Positions 41,582 to 50,878 of a stretch of 64,000 bases of DNA are shown here, piece by piece. The DNA comes from Paenibacillus sp. FSL H7-0331 (lineage in GTDB: Bacteria > Bacillota > Bacilli > Paenibacillales > NBRC-103111), in the NCBI RefSeq assembly GCF_001956045.1, contig NZ_MRTH01000019.1, positions 88,030 to 152,029 on the forward strand, written 5' to 3'. Position numbers and translations under genes: made by a program. The notes under the pieces were generated by a model that saw only the letters and a program-made list of their open reading frames with translations, did not search any database and was not told where the DNA came from. Within the stretch, counting starts at the first letter, position 1; the number at the start of each line of letters is the position of its first letter.

Positions 41582-42772
41582 TTATTTCTCCTTCATTTTA
41601 CTTTCAACCGTATGGTTTATCATGCCGATATCACGGATATTAACTTTTGTTTTGTATAGCACTTTGAGATCAGTAAATCGTTCGTCCCAATCTTTTTCCA
41701 TTGACTTCCATAACTTGGGGTTTGAATTGTAAATGACTTGACCAAAGCCGAAAATATCGACTTTATACTTTTTTTGCATGACGGAAACCGATTTTTTCAT
41801 TAAGGTTTCGAGTTCTCGCTCTGCTTCTTTTTGTAATTGTTCAACTGTTTTGGGTTCGGTCAGATCAATATCACAGGTAACTTCTCCAATATTCACATCC
41901 ATCTTTAATTGTACTTCGATATGCGGGTTGACATCCTCCATGAAGCTTTTTACATCGGTATGCGATTGAATGATTTCCAAAGAGATCATCTTGCCATCAG
42001 GACATTTGATATTGCCCACCGTGCTTTGCACATTGTTTCGGATGTAATTGTAGCCTTTACCTTCATTCGTACTCAGCCAACCTATCAATTTGTCATTGTT
42101 AAAAGCAGCCAATCCTGAATAGTTCAATTTGACTGGGGGATCAATATCCTCAGCTTTGTTGTCGGATTGTCCATTTTCGCTAATTGTAATGCCTGGTAAC
42201 ACCGGGTTCATTCCTTTACTCATCAATTGGTCGGTTAATTTATCTACGGTAACCTTCGTAATCGGAGCCCACTCTTTTGAGGCAGTATCCAGAGAATGAT
42301 ACAACGCTTCAGCCGGAATATTATCTAGAGGCGTCAATACTTTGAGTACTTTTTCGGCTGAAGTCTTTCTTGCGACCATAACAAAATAGTCGATTCTGGA
42401 TTCTGGATTTCGCACCAGAATATCCAGTACTTTGGCGATTCCATCCTTAGCAATAGGTTCACTCAAAACTAACACTCTGATGTGTGCCGTATAAATCTTT
42501 CTGGGACTCGTTTCTGTAAGTTTCCGGAAGGCTTCGAACAAGGTGGGTGCAGTTGCTTTGTACATGGTAACCGGAGCGCTACCTTTTCTTGCCCGGCTGC
42601 TTACTTCATCGGGTACGACAACTTGTACCGAGACTTGATATTGCTGACCTACTTTATCTATCGCAATTCCTGAAAGAATCCCCAGCTCATTCAATTCGCG
42701 CCGATCCCAGCACCCGGTCAACAACAATACGAACAGTCCTCCTGCAAAAAGCCTCCTTATGGTTCGTGACAT
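41582..42772 (-). CDS. Ger(x)C-family spore germination lipoprotein
   Basis: C subunit of the germinant receptor, 396 residues. A signal peptide with the lipobox LLTGC is followed by the hallmark WDRRELNELGILSGIAIDK. The body has the usual three-domain pattern, ending in the conserved ...FGFGQVIYNSNPKLWKSM segment. It is anchored to the outer face of the spore inner membrane and needed for receptor assembly. Confidence 0.92.
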   Translation of the reverse strand: MSRTIRRLFAGGLFVLLLTGCWDRRELNELGILSGIAIDKVGQQYQVSVQVVVPDEVSSRARKGSAPVTMYKATAPTLFEAFRKLTETSPRKIYTAHIRVLVLSEPIAKDGIAKVLDILVRNPESRIDYFVMVARKTSAEKVLKVLTPLDNIPAEALYHSLDTASKEWAPITKVTVDKLTDQLMSKGMNPVLPGITISENGQSDNKAEDIDPPVKLNYSGLAAFNNDKLIGWLSTNEGKGYNYIRNNVQSTVGNIKCPDGKMISLEIIQSHTDVKSFMEDVNPHIEVQLKMDVNIGEVTCDIDLTEPKTVEQLQKEAERELETLMKKSVSVMQKKYKVDIFGFGQVIYNSNPKLWKSMEKDWDERFTDLKVLYKTKVNIRDIGMINHTVESKMKEK

Positions 42773-42794
42773 AGGTGCACACCTCTGTGATGAG

Positions 42795-44315
42795 TTATTT
42801 GCGTTTGGATACGTTCTGACGCACCTTATCTTTTTGTTTAAACAGACTCGGTCGCGTCATCATGCGGGGCCATGCAATGCGGAACAATGTATCTTTTTGA
42901 TCTTTTAATTCAAACGGAGCTAATGGGCTCATATAGGGAATGCCGAAGGATCGAAGGGTGTTAAGATGAAGCGCTAATATAATAATTCCCGATAAAATTC
43001 CGAATAAACCAAAGGAGGCAGCCAAGCCCATTAGGACAAAACGAATCATGCGCACGGAAATTGACATTGCGTTCGCAGGGATTACATAACTGGAAATCGC
43101 TGTGATGGATACGATGATTACCACTGCGGCTGAGATGATTCCAGCTTCCACCGCCGATTGACCGATGACGAGGGTTCCGACGATAGATACAGCCTGTCCC
43201 ACGGTTCTTGGCATTCGTATCCCCGCTTCACGCAAAATTTCATAGATGATCTCCATTAATAAAGCTTCAATGAACGCTGGAAAAGGAACCCCTTCCCGCT
43301 GTGAAGCTAAATTCAATAGCAGGTTGGTCGGAAGCATCTCTTGATGATAGGTCGTAATAGCTATGTACATCGATGGAACAAGCAGTACGATAATAAATGA
43401 CATGTAACGGATCACTCTTACCAAAGTGCTGATATCTGCCCGCTGATAATAATCTTCTGAGGTTTGCATGAAATGAACGAACAACGCCGGAACCAGCAGT
43501 ACGAAGGGCGTGCCGTCGATCAGTATAGCCACTCTACCCTCTAATAATCCTGCGACGATCGTATCCGGGCGCTCACTATTATATACCGTAGGAAACGGGG
43601 TCAATGTTCGGTCTTGAATGAACTCTTCGATGTAACCACTTTCCAATATGCCGTCAATATCGATTTCGGCCAGACGACGCCGGACCTCTTGGATAATATG
43701 GTCATCAGCTACTTGATTTAGATGCATAATCGCAACACTTGTTTTGGTAACCTTACCAATTTCGTGAACTTCAAGCCAAAGTTGTGGGTCTTTGATTCTA
43801 CGACGAATAAGTGAAATATTCGTTTTTATATTTTCTGTGAAAGCATCCATCGGTCCGCGAACACTCGGTTGCGAAGCCGGTTCACTGACATTTCTTTCTT
43901 TACGTCCAGTGACTCCAATACGTAGTCCATCTGAATAACCATTCATGAAAAGAATGGCGTCTCCCGATAGAAGATTTGTGAATATCGAGCTTAACCCGTG
44001 AATCGTGCCGATATCACCAACCGAGAGAATGTTTTCACTGAGGTAAGCGAGCGGGCTGTCGTGATGGCTGGGATCGAATTCAGACTTCATTTTTTTGAGA
44101 TCTATCAGCGAACCTAGGATTTCAGATTGAATCATATCGACATCTGTCAAACCATTCATATATATCAAAGCGATGCGCCATTCGTTGATCAAAACCATTT
44201 TTCTTACAATAAGGTCTGGGCTACTCCCCAATGCGTTCTGAACAGTTTGAATATTTATATCCAAGTCTATATCCAAGGAGTCCTGAGTTTTCGATATTGG
44301 CTGAATGGAGCACAA
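42795..44315 (-). CDS. GerA-family spore germination receptor A subunit
   Basis: A 506-residue protein with a cytoplasmic N-terminal half (~residues 1-290) and a C-terminal membrane half with about five helices. The GerA signature is clear (EGRVAILIDGTPFVLLVPALF, REAGIRMPRTVGQAVSIVGTLVIGQSAVEAGI). It starts the ger operon. The TTG at 44315 lies directly against AGGAGT, so initiation at the in-frame ATT (44306) is possible. A sigma-G-like promoter may lie upstream, fitting forespore expression. Confidence 0.9.
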   Translation of the reverse strand: MCSIQPISKTQDSLDIDLDINIQTVQNALGSSPDLIVRKMVLINEWRIALIYMNGLTDVDMIQSEILGSLIDLKKMKSEFDPSHHDSPLAYLSENILSVGDIGTIHGLSSIFTNLLSGDAILFMNGYSDGLRIGVTGRKERNVSEPASQPSVRGPMDAFTENIKTNISLIRRRIKDPQLWLEVHEIGKVTKTSVAIMHLNQVADDHIIQEVRRRLAEIDIDGILESGYIEEFIQDRTLTPFPTVYNSERPDTIVAGLLEGRVAILIDGTPFVLLVPALFVHFMQTSEDYYQRADISTLVRVIRYMSFIIVLLVPSMYIAITTYHQEMLPTNLLLNLASQREGVPFPAFIEALLMEIIYEILREAGIRMPRTVGQAVSIVGTLVIGQSAVEAGIISAAVVIIVSITAISSYVIPANAMSISVRMIRFVLMGLAASFGLFGILSGIIILALHLNTLRSFGIPYMSPLAPFELKDQKDTLFRIAWPRMMTRPSLFKQKDKVRQNVSKRK

Positions 44316-44343
44316 CTCCTATTTTCCAGAAATTTGATAGTTA

Positions 44344-44374
44344 TATTGTACCCAGGGGGCAGTGAAAAATACAT
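44344..44374 (-). promoter_or_regulatory. Possible sigma-G-type promoter for the ger operon
   Basis: TGTATT (44374-44369), 18-bp spacer, TACAATA (44350-44344) on the minus strand. It loosely follows the forespore sigma-G consensus TGAATA/CATACTA, as expected for ger genes. Confidence 0.35.
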
Positions 44375-44480
44375 TTTGTCTTAAAGCAGATCTATAATCG
44401 ATCACGTGACTCCATTAATCAAAATGTGTATTGTAATAGGTAACAGAAGATAATGATGAAATCAAAGGGGAATATGCTAC

Positions 44481-45353
44481 GTGGTTGATTTTGAGTGGTA
44501 CAGAAGTTTTTGTGAGATATATAAGCATAACTCCGTTTCCGAAGCTGCAAAAACCCGTATGATGACGCAGCCGGCAATGAGTCAGCACTTAGCCTCCTTG
44601 GAAGCTAAGGTCGGTGAAGCATTATTCATCAGGTCCTCAAGAAAAATAATTCCAACTGAACGGGGGAAGGAATTATATTCACAGTTAGCTCCTCTGATCG
44701 AGTCTCTGGAGGAAACCACAATGAGTTTTCATACTGCTTCCTTACCTACGCTTACAGTCATAAAGATTGGTGCTGCACATGAATTTTTTAGTGAAAAAAT
44801 ACTGCCGCAGCTTCTTAAGTTCAATGCCTATACCATTTCACATTTTGGAACTGCTGATCAATTGTTAGAATTACTGACGGAGGATACCTTGGATATCATT
44901 GTTACATCCAAAAAAATTCAAACACCAGGAATTGAATATTTGAAATTGATGGACGAGGAATTTGTCATTGTTGCTCCTTCTCATTACGAAATACCCGATT
45001 TAGATGATCTTAAGAAAAAGGAACAATGGCTATCAGCTCTAAATTGGATCAGTTACGGGTTAGAACTGCCTATTATTAGAAGAATATGGAGAGAACACTT
45101 CAAACGACGTCCACTCATAAGACCTATTCATATTATCCCTAATTTACATATGATTCTAAAAGCGATCGAAAACGGTGTTGGTGTAAGTGTAATTCCTACA
45201 TACATATATGAACAATCGGTTAATGAGGCCCAATCGCAAATTATTTTTGAGGAATTAAAAGTAAAAAACGAGTTATTTATCGCCTATAAAATGAAATATA
45301 AACGTTTACCTCAAATCAATGAGATAGTGAGATTATTAACAAATCATCTATAA
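44481..45353 (+). CDS. LysR-family transcriptional regulator
   Basis: A 290-residue regulator with an N-terminal winged helix (SVSEAAKTRMMTQPAMSQHLASLEAKVGEALFIRSSRKIIPTERG, residues ~17-62) and a LysR substrate-binding domain. The GTG start is preceded by AAAGGGG. It lies upstream of, and parallel to, the DJ-1/PfpI and epimerase genes with a 104-bp gap, and may regulate them. Confidence 0.88.
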   Translation: MVDFEWYRSFCEIYKHNSVSEAAKTRMMTQPAMSQHLASLEAKVGEALFIRSSRKIIPTERGKELYSQLAPLIESLEETTMSFHTASLPTLTVIKIGAAHEFFSEKILPQLLKFNAYTISHFGTADQLLELLTEDTLDIIVTSKKIQTPGIEYLKLMDEEFVIVAPSHYEIPDLDDLKKKEQWLSALNWISYGLELPIIRRIWREHFKRRPLIRPIHIIPNLHMILKAIENGVGVSVIPTYIYEQSVNEAQSQIIFEELKVKNELFIAYKMKYKRLPQINEIVRLLTNHL

Positions 45354-45457
45354 ATATATTTATGTATAGTCGATCATTTCATAATTTGTTTTATACATTG
45401 GTCAGAGTTTAAAATAAAAATGCAGCAAAAATCAAATAATTATAGGAGGCCAAAAAA

Positions 45458-46117
45458 ATGGCTAAAAAAGTGTTAATCGTTGTTACTAATCATACTGAAA
45501 TTTATAAAGGCAAATCGACCGGGATTTGGTTATCGGAATTTGCAGAAGCCTATCTCGGATTTACAAATAAGGGATATGTGGTTACGGTAGCAAGTCCACT
45601 TGGAGGAAGGGGTCCGATAGATCCTGGCAGTGTTGATGCTAACACCCCCGAAGAATTTCTAGAAGTGCAGCCTTATTTAGATAACACGATACAACTTGAT
45701 GGAGTAGCTGCCGAGGATTTTGATGCGATTTTCTTACCAGGTGGCCACGGGACGATGTACGACCTTCCCAATAACAGAACGTTACAAAAGCTGCTACGTG
45801 ATTTTTATGAAGCGAATAAAATTGTCGCCGCCGTTTGCCATGGCCCAGCTGGGTTAGTTGGTGCTACATTATCGAATGGTCAACCCCTTGTAGCCGGTAA
45901 ACGCGTTAATGCATTTACAGATAGGGAAGAGGCAGATACGACGTTGGATCAACATCTTCCTTTCTTACTGGAAAGCAAGCTTCGTGATTTGGGAGCTATT
46001 TTCGTGGCAGCGCCAAATTGGTCTGCTCATTATGAAGTGGACGGCAACCTCATTACGGGTCAGAATCCACAGTCTACTCTGGCTGTCACACAAGCTGTTA
46101 TTAAACAACTGGGCTAA
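45458..46117 (+). CDS. DJ-1/PfpI-family protein (glyoxalase III/chaperone type)
   Basis: A 219-residue member of the HchA-like branch. The nucleophile Cys sits in AAVCHGPAGLV, preceded by the strand FLPGGHGTMYDLPN and a Glu in the N-terminal part (EFAEAYLG). Such proteins act as glyoxalases, deglycases or stress proteins. The ATG follows TAGGAGG. It is 21 bp from the next gene, so they form an operon, likely for reactive aldehyde stress. Confidence 0.83.
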   Translation: MAKKVLIVVTNHTEIYKGKSTGIWLSEFAEAYLGFTNKGYVVTVASPLGGRGPIDPGSVDANTPEEFLEVQPYLDNTIQLDGVAAEDFDAIFLPGGHGTMYDLPNNRTLQKLLRDFYEANKIVAAVCHGPAGLVGATLSNGQPLVAGKRVNAFTDREEADTTLDQHLPFLLESKLRDLGAIFVAAPNWSAHYEVDGNLITGQNPQSTLAVTQAVIKQLG

Positions 46118-46138
46118 TCAAAGAAATGAGGGGTCATT

Positions 46139-47035
46139 ATGAAGGTTTTCATCACAGGTGCTACAGGTTATATTGGAGGATCAGTTGCCAAGGTTTTACT
46201 GGAAGCAGGGCATATGGTATATGGATTGGTGCGCAGTCCCGATAAGCTGGAGGCACTTCGACAGATCGGAATAGAACCTGTATTGGGGACGTTGGAAGAT
46301 ACGGATATACTCATCAAGTACGCTCAATTAAGTGATGGCGTCATTCATACTGCCGATTCCGATCATCGATTAGCCGTTGAGACGTTCATTAACGCCCTGC
46401 GCGGCACTGGCAAACCATTTGTGCATACCTCGGGTTCAAGTGTCGTTGGTGATGATGCCCGAGGAGATTATGCAAGTGAACAGATTTTCGATGAGGAAAC
46501 GCCATTTGTCCCCATGGATATAAGGAAAGATCGTGTAGCAATTAACAATCTTGTACGTAAATCCGGGATAGAGGATTGGGTCAGAAGCTCAGTCATCGTC
46601 CCGTCCATGATTTATGGAGAAGCGCTTGGCTTGCCAACAGAGAGTGATCAATTACCTAAGATTATCCGTAAATCCCGCGAAATGCGTGCTGGAGTTCATG
46701 TAGGTAAGGGTCTTAATCGCTGGTCCAATGTTCATATCAAAGACTTGGCCAAGTTATATGTATTGGTTCTTGAGAAAGCACCGTCTGCTTCTTATTTCTT
46801 CGCTGAAAATGGAGAGGTGTGTTTCCAAGACATTGCAAAGTCTGTCAGTGAGGCTCTCGGTTTTGAAGGGGAGACCATGAGTTGGCCAGCCGACCGTGCT
46901 ATAGAGGAACTTGGAGATTGGGCGCGCTTTGCTATTTCTTCCAACAGTCGTGTGCGAGCTATGCATGCCAGAAATTTACTCGGTTGGACACCAATCGAGG
47001 AACCGATGCTCAGCTGGATACAAAAAATAACTTGA
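46139..47035 (+). CDS. NAD(P)-dependent epimerase/reductase, extended SDR
   Basis: A 298-residue atypical extended SDR. The cofactor motif FITGATGYIGGSVA is at residues 4-17. The usual YxxxK catalytic motif is not evident (VAINNLVRKSG lies at that position), as in atypical SDRs. It probably reduces a carbonyl or epimerises a sugar-like compound. It is co-transcribed with the DJ-1/PfpI gene and ends at a strong terminator. Confidence 0.78.
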   Translation: MKVFITGATGYIGGSVAKVLLEAGHMVYGLVRSPDKLEALRQIGIEPVLGTLEDTDILIKYAQLSDGVIHTADSDHRLAVETFINALRGTGKPFVHTSGSSVVGDDARGDYASEQIFDEETPFVPMDIRKDRVAINNLVRKSGIEDWVRSSVIVPSMIYGEALGLPTESDQLPKIIRKSREMRAGVHVGKGLNRWSNVHIKDLAKLYVLVLEKAPSASYFFAENGEVCFQDIAKSVSEALGFEGETMSWPADRAIEELGDWARFAISSNSRVRAMHARNLLGWTPIEEPMLSWIQKIT

Positions 47036-47092
47036 GTTGGAGCTTCGATAACAATCCTAACAACTAATTTATTTGGGGTAAAGAAAACTAGT

Positions 47093-47137
47093 GCTGTCCC
47101 TTAGTCTAATTGGTGGCTTCAGGGACAGCTGGTTTTT
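47093..47137. terminator. Terminator between convergent epimerase and SDR genes
   Basis: GCTGTCCCT (47093-47101) pairs with AGGGACAGC (47121-47129), followed by TGGTTTTT on the plus strand. Confidence 0.8.
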
Positions 47138-47158
47138 AATGTCGTTTAAATAATTGGA

Positions 47159-47923
47159 TTACCATGGAAGTGCATTTTCCAGATGGAAGAAGCCTCCAGT
47201 CGGACCATCCTCAGGTAGCGTTGCTGCTAAAATACTCGTACGGCTGCCTTCCACCTCATCAATATCCGCGCTACCTCCACCAATTTGAGTACGAACCCAG
47301 CCTGGATGAATGGAATTAACTTTAATGGGTGTGTCTTTGAGTTCCTCGGCCAAATGAATCGTGAAGGCATTTAACGCTGTTTTGGAAGCATTATAAGCAA
47401 AGGTTTTGAATGAATAAATAGGTGAGTTAGGATCTGCATGGAGGGAGAGTGACCCCAGTATGCTGGATAAGTTGACAATACGTCCGGCAGCAGATTTGCG
47501 AATCAGTGGTAAAAGAATTTGTGTCAGCTCAACTTGAGCAAAAAAATTAGCATCAAATGTGTCCCGCAATACCTTCAAAGGTAGGGTACTTGTTCTGTTG
47601 ATAATTTCGAGGGACACATTCTCTTGATCCAGCAAAACCCCGGCATTGTCGATCAAGATATCCAGCTTACCATAGTTCTCATCCAGATATTTATAAGCAG
47701 CTAGATGATCTTCATGAACATTCACATCGAGTTTAATACTTTCAACCTTTAGGCCATCTTGTTTAAATTGTTCAGCGACTTCAATAGCTTTATTGGCATC
47801 ACGTGCACCAATCACTACCGTGGCTCCTAATTGAGCTAGACCTCGAACAGTTTCCAATCCAATTCCCCGCGTTCCGCCAGTTACCAATGCCACTTTTCCG
47901 GTTAAATCCTGTGCTATTGTCAT
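47159..47923 (-). CDS. Short-chain dehydrogenase/reductase
   Basis: A 254-residue classical SDR. The NAD(P) motif VTGGTRGIG is near residue 14, NNAG-type motif appears as DNAGV, and the catalytic Ser...YxxxK is NLSSILG ... YNASKTA. It follows a TetR gene on the same strand, 110 bp away, and is probably controlled by it. It reduces an unknown carbonyl, as in carbonyl reductase-like stress enzymes. Confidence 0.87.
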   Translation of the reverse strand: MTIAQDLTGKVALVTGGTRGIGLETVRGLAQLGATVVIGARDANKAIEVAEQFKQDGLKVESIKLDVNVHEDHLAAYKYLDENYGKLDILIDNAGVLLDQENVSLEIINRTSTLPLKVLRDTFDANFFAQVELTQILLPLIRKSAAGRIVNLSSILGSLSLHADPNSPIYSFKTFAYNASKTALNAFTIHLAEELKDTPIKVNSIHPGWVRTQIGGGSADIDEVEGSRTSILAATLPEDGPTGGFFHLENALPW

Positions 47924-48033
47924 TATTATTCTCTCCTTTTAATTACTAATTATGTGATTGGGGGATATCGTGCTCGAGAACATGCAGCTCTTTTGGGAAT
48001 GATCATTCTCTTTTGTTTAAAAAAATTAGTTGT

Positions 48034-48612
48034 TTACTTTTCTAAAATTTTCATAGAAACATTGGCTATACGGTAAAGCTTTTCTTTACTTATCGATGTA
48101 CGTGACATGACTCTAAGCCCTAGAAGCGTATTTTGCAAGGACTCCGCCAGCTCTTTGGCATCACAATCTGACGCAAATTCGCCGTTATGCTGTCCCCACT
48201 GAATAATATCTGTGAGCAGTTGCTCTTCATTGGCAAAGCCTTTAGTTGCTAAAGAATCAGCATCGGCATCATGTGTCGCCAGCTCTACTGCTGCAGTAAC
48301 AAACAGGCAGCCGAGAGGAGTGTTCTCGTTTTTATCGATAGTGAACTCAAAAATAAAACGTAGTGCTTGCGCAGCCGATTCAGCTTGTTTAATTCTTCTT
48401 TCAAGGTCCTTACCCATGATTTCACCGTAACGATTCAAAGCTTTGAGAAACAAGGTATGCTTGTCGCTGAAGGTGTCGTATATACTTCTTCTATGAATTC
48501 CCATATGTTCGACAAGATCAGACATCGATGTTTTTTCGTAACCCTGTTCCCAGAAGAGCTGCATAGCCTTTTGAAGTACCTCATTCTCGTCGTATTCTTT
48601 GCTTCGTGCCAT
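48034..48612 (-). CDS. TetR-family repressor
   Basis: A 192-residue regulator with helix-turn-helix KTSMSDLVEHMGIHRRSIYDTFSDKHTLF near residues 25-53, similar to the Bacillus YxaF/LmrA-like group. It sits directly upstream of the SDR gene and head-to-head with the metallophore-like operon (168-bp gap). The SDR gene is the most likely target, but the shared intergenic region means it could also affect the operon. Confidence 0.82.
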   Translation of the reverse strand: MARSKEYDENEVLQKAMQLFWEQGYEKTSMSDLVEHMGIHRRSIYDTFSDKHTLFLKALNRYGEIMGKDLERRIKQAESAAQALRFIFEFTIDKNENTPLGCLFVTAAVELATHDADADSLATKGFANEEQLLTDIIQWGQHNGEFASDCDAKELAESLQNTLLGLRVMSRTSISKEKLYRIANVSMKILEK

Positions 48613-48708
48613 TCATATCCCCCTCCGGAAAACATCATACCATTACGGGAACGATCAGTAAAGAAATATTTTTGAAATCAACAACGGCAATTATTTTGTT
48701 ACCCATGA

Positions 48709-48738
48709 TTGACACTGGATAATAATGTATAGTACATT
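48709..48738 (+). promoter_or_regulatory. Promoter with palindromic operator for the metallophore-like operon
   Basis: TTGACA (48709-48714), 18-bp spacer, TACATT (48733-48738). The -10 is the right half of a perfect inverted repeat, AATGTA-TAG-TACATT (48724-48738). Such overlap is typical of a repressor site. It does not match the Fur or Zur consensus well. Another TATAAT lies at 48742-48747 without a suitably spaced -35. Confidence 0.5.
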
Positions 48739-48779
48739 GATTATAATAGTAAATTTTACGAATAAAAGGAGAGGTTTTT

Positions 48780-50033
48780 TTGGCACATATGTTGATGATT
48801 GAGAGTTGGGTAGGAGCGAGCGGCAACCTGCTGCCACCACTTTTGAAGTCGCTGGGGCACACATATACCTTTGTAACTCGCAAGCCTGAGCATTACCAAA
48901 GTGCTCTCAGTACGGAGCAACATCCAGTACTCAAGTATGCGGAATCCGTTCTCATTACTGAAACGAATGATATTCCTGATTTAATTGAATTCCTGCGGCC
49001 CTATCGTTTTGACGGTGTCATTACGGTTTGTGATTATTACATCGAGGTTGTGAGAGAAGTAGCCAAGGCCTTTAAGCTACCATCCCCTTTTCCAGACAAT
49101 GTGAAAACCGTACGGCAAAAACACCTTATGCGTCAGGCGCTCGACCGAGCTGGACTTGCAAATCCGAACTATCGACTCGCACATAGTTGGGAAGAGGTGG
49201 AGCAGGCAGCAGCTGCAATTGGCTATCCATTAGTTCTGAAGCCAGTAGATCTCGCATCCAGTGCATTTGTGAGCCTTATTCAAAATGGGAGGGAATTACA
49301 AGATGCTTACAATGCACTCGAAGCATTCCCGCTCAATTTTAGAGATCAGGAAAGAGAATGCACTTATCTCCTTGAGACGTATATGAAAGGTGAGGAGGTT
49401 AGTGTCGAGAGCGTCTCCTATAATGGCGAGACTACGGTGTTGGGCATTACGGATAAATCGATTACTGGGACTCCCTATTTTATCGAAAACGGCCATATGT
49501 TCCCCGCCCAGCTGAATGATGAGGCACATTCGGAGATAACGCAGTTTGTTCAGGATGCATTGCAAGCTGTAGGCTTTGATCATGGAATTGCCCATACGGA
49601 GGTGAAGCTTACAGTAGAGGGCCCGCGGATAGTTGAAATCAATCCAAGAACGGCTGGTAATTACATCGTAGAACTCATCCAACGAGTCACAGGTATCGAT
49701 TTGCTCCAGGCCTTTGTCGAACTCTCTTTAGGCCTAAAGCCTGTTCTCACGATAATAGACAGTGGTGTTGCCAGTGCAGCTGCCATGTTTCTCGTTCCTT
49801 CCCAAAGTGGCACGATTACTCATATTCAAGGGATTGAATCATTGGAGTCGGATGCGCATATGGTTCGCTATAGGATAGAAAATTGTATTGGCAAATTTAT
49901 TGAGACTCCGATCGATAATGCCTGCTATTTGGGGCACGTGATCACGCAGGATACGGAAGGCTTAAACGCCAGATTGTATGGGGAAGAAGCGCTCAAACGA
50001 ATAATTCTGAGCTTTGACAGTAAAGGGGAATGA
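48780..50033 (+). CDS. ATP-grasp ligase (L-amino acid ligase-like)
   Basis: First gene of the operon, 417 residues. N-terminal Rossmann-like domain (MLMIESWVGASGNLLPPLLKSLGH), then the ATP-grasp fold: YPLVLKPVDLASS carries the nucleotide-binding Lys, and HTEVKLTVEGPRIVEINPRTAGNYI carries the Mg-binding Glu/Asn pair. Members join a carboxylate to an amine through an acyl phosphate, as in BacD-type dipeptide synthesis. It starts at TTG 48780 after AAGGAG. I infer that it forms an amide bond in a small secreted chelator. Confidence 0.82.
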   Translation: MAHMLMIESWVGASGNLLPPLLKSLGHTYTFVTRKPEHYQSALSTEQHPVLKYAESVLITETNDIPDLIEFLRPYRFDGVITVCDYYIEVVREVAKAFKLPSPFPDNVKTVRQKHLMRQALDRAGLANPNYRLAHSWEEVEQAAAAIGYPLVLKPVDLASSAFVSLIQNGRELQDAYNALEAFPLNFRDQERECTYLLETYMKGEEVSVESVSYNGETTVLGITDKSITGTPYFIENGHMFPAQLNDEAHSEITQFVQDALQAVGFDHGIAHTEVKLTVEGPRIVEINPRTAGNYIVELIQRVTGIDLLQAFVELSLGLKPVLTIIDSGVASAAAMFLVPSQSGTITHIQGIESLESDAHMVRYRIENCIGKFIETPIDNACYLGHVITQDTEGLNARLYGEEALKRIILSFDSKGE

Positions 50034-50038
50034 AACGA

Positions 50039-50878
50039 ATGAACATGAATGCTCCGTACACAGTTAACGATTTGCGAGAAGCTATTTTAGCAGGCAAGCT
50101 GGGACCAAAGCCGGATACCTTGCCGGTTACAGGTTCATCCAGCATATACCAGACCACTCAGTTTCCTTCGTCTAGGATCAAATACCACAATTATTATTTG
50201 CTGCTAAGAGTGGAAGGTTATTTTGGAGCGTGCTCGCATACAGCAGATCAATTGAATATGGAAGCCGCAGCCCAATTCTCAGGGTTATCCCTCGATACTG
50301 TCATACGAGATGGGAGACTTCCCGTCCAAATCGCGGCGATGGATGCATATCTTGGTGTCGTTTATCCACACCTTAACCAGAGTACTCAAGTATTTGATAT
50401 TCCTGCGGGAACACCCATTCAAAAAGCCAAGCTGCGCGATGCTCTAATCGCAAATATGGCTGACATCCAAGCATTTCACAAAGTGGCTCTTATTGGTGTG
50501 GTCAATCCTTTGGTTGAGGCTATCCAACAGCGCGGGGGAATTTGTTTGCCTTGCGATCTGCAGCTTAAAGAAACACAGTCAGGAGAAGCCGTGGAAAAGG
50601 ATATGGATAAAGTGCTGGTTCATGCGGATAGTGTGATTTGTACAGCCATGACTTTGGGCAATGGGACGTTTGACCGTGTTCTGGAGCGTGTCAGAGAAAG
50701 ACAGATTCCTCTGATCATCTATGCACAAACGGGAAGTGCTATTGTGGCTCAATTTATGAGCAAAGGCGTGACTGCGCTGATTGCCGAGCCCTTTCCCTTC
50801 ACGCAGTTTAGCGCAGGTGCTTCACAACTCTATGGCTATACAAGCAGACAGGAGAAGGAAGACGCCAATGAATATTAA
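50039..50878 (+). CDS. DUF364/Rossmann-like protein (putative heavy-metal chelation family)
   Basis: A 279-residue protein. The C-terminal half (~130-265) has the pattern of PF04016: KVALIGVVNPLVEAIQQRGG, then ADSVICTAMTLGNGTFDRVLE, then IPLIIYAQTGSAIVAQFMSKGV. The N-terminal half contains a Cys/His-bearing stretch (GYFGACSHTADQLN). Chemistry of this family is not established. It may build or handle a metal complex or catalyse a ligase/lyase step. ATG 50039 is preferred; 50030 overlaps the preceding stop but lies too close to AAGGGG. It overlaps the methyltransferase start by 11 bases. Confidence 0.6.
   Translation: MNMNAPYTVNDLREAILAGKLGPKPDTLPVTGSSSIYQTTQFPSSRIKYHNYYLLLRVEGYFGACSHTADQLNMEAAAQFSGLSLDTVIRDGRLPVQIAAMDAYLGVVYPHLNQSTQVFDIPAGTPIQKAKLRDALIANMADIQAFHKVALIGVVNPLVEAIQQRGGICLPCDLQLKETQSGEAVEKDMDKVLVHADSVICTAMTLGNGTFDRVLERVRERQIPLIIYAQTGSAIVAQFMSKGVTALIAEPFPFTQFSAGASQLYGYTSRQEKEDANEY

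Noticed and set aside
44481..47035. LysR, DJ-1/PfpI and epimerase genes as part of a new pathway
   Set aside because: This combination fits ordinary stress or aldehyde detoxification; no extra genes or signals support more.
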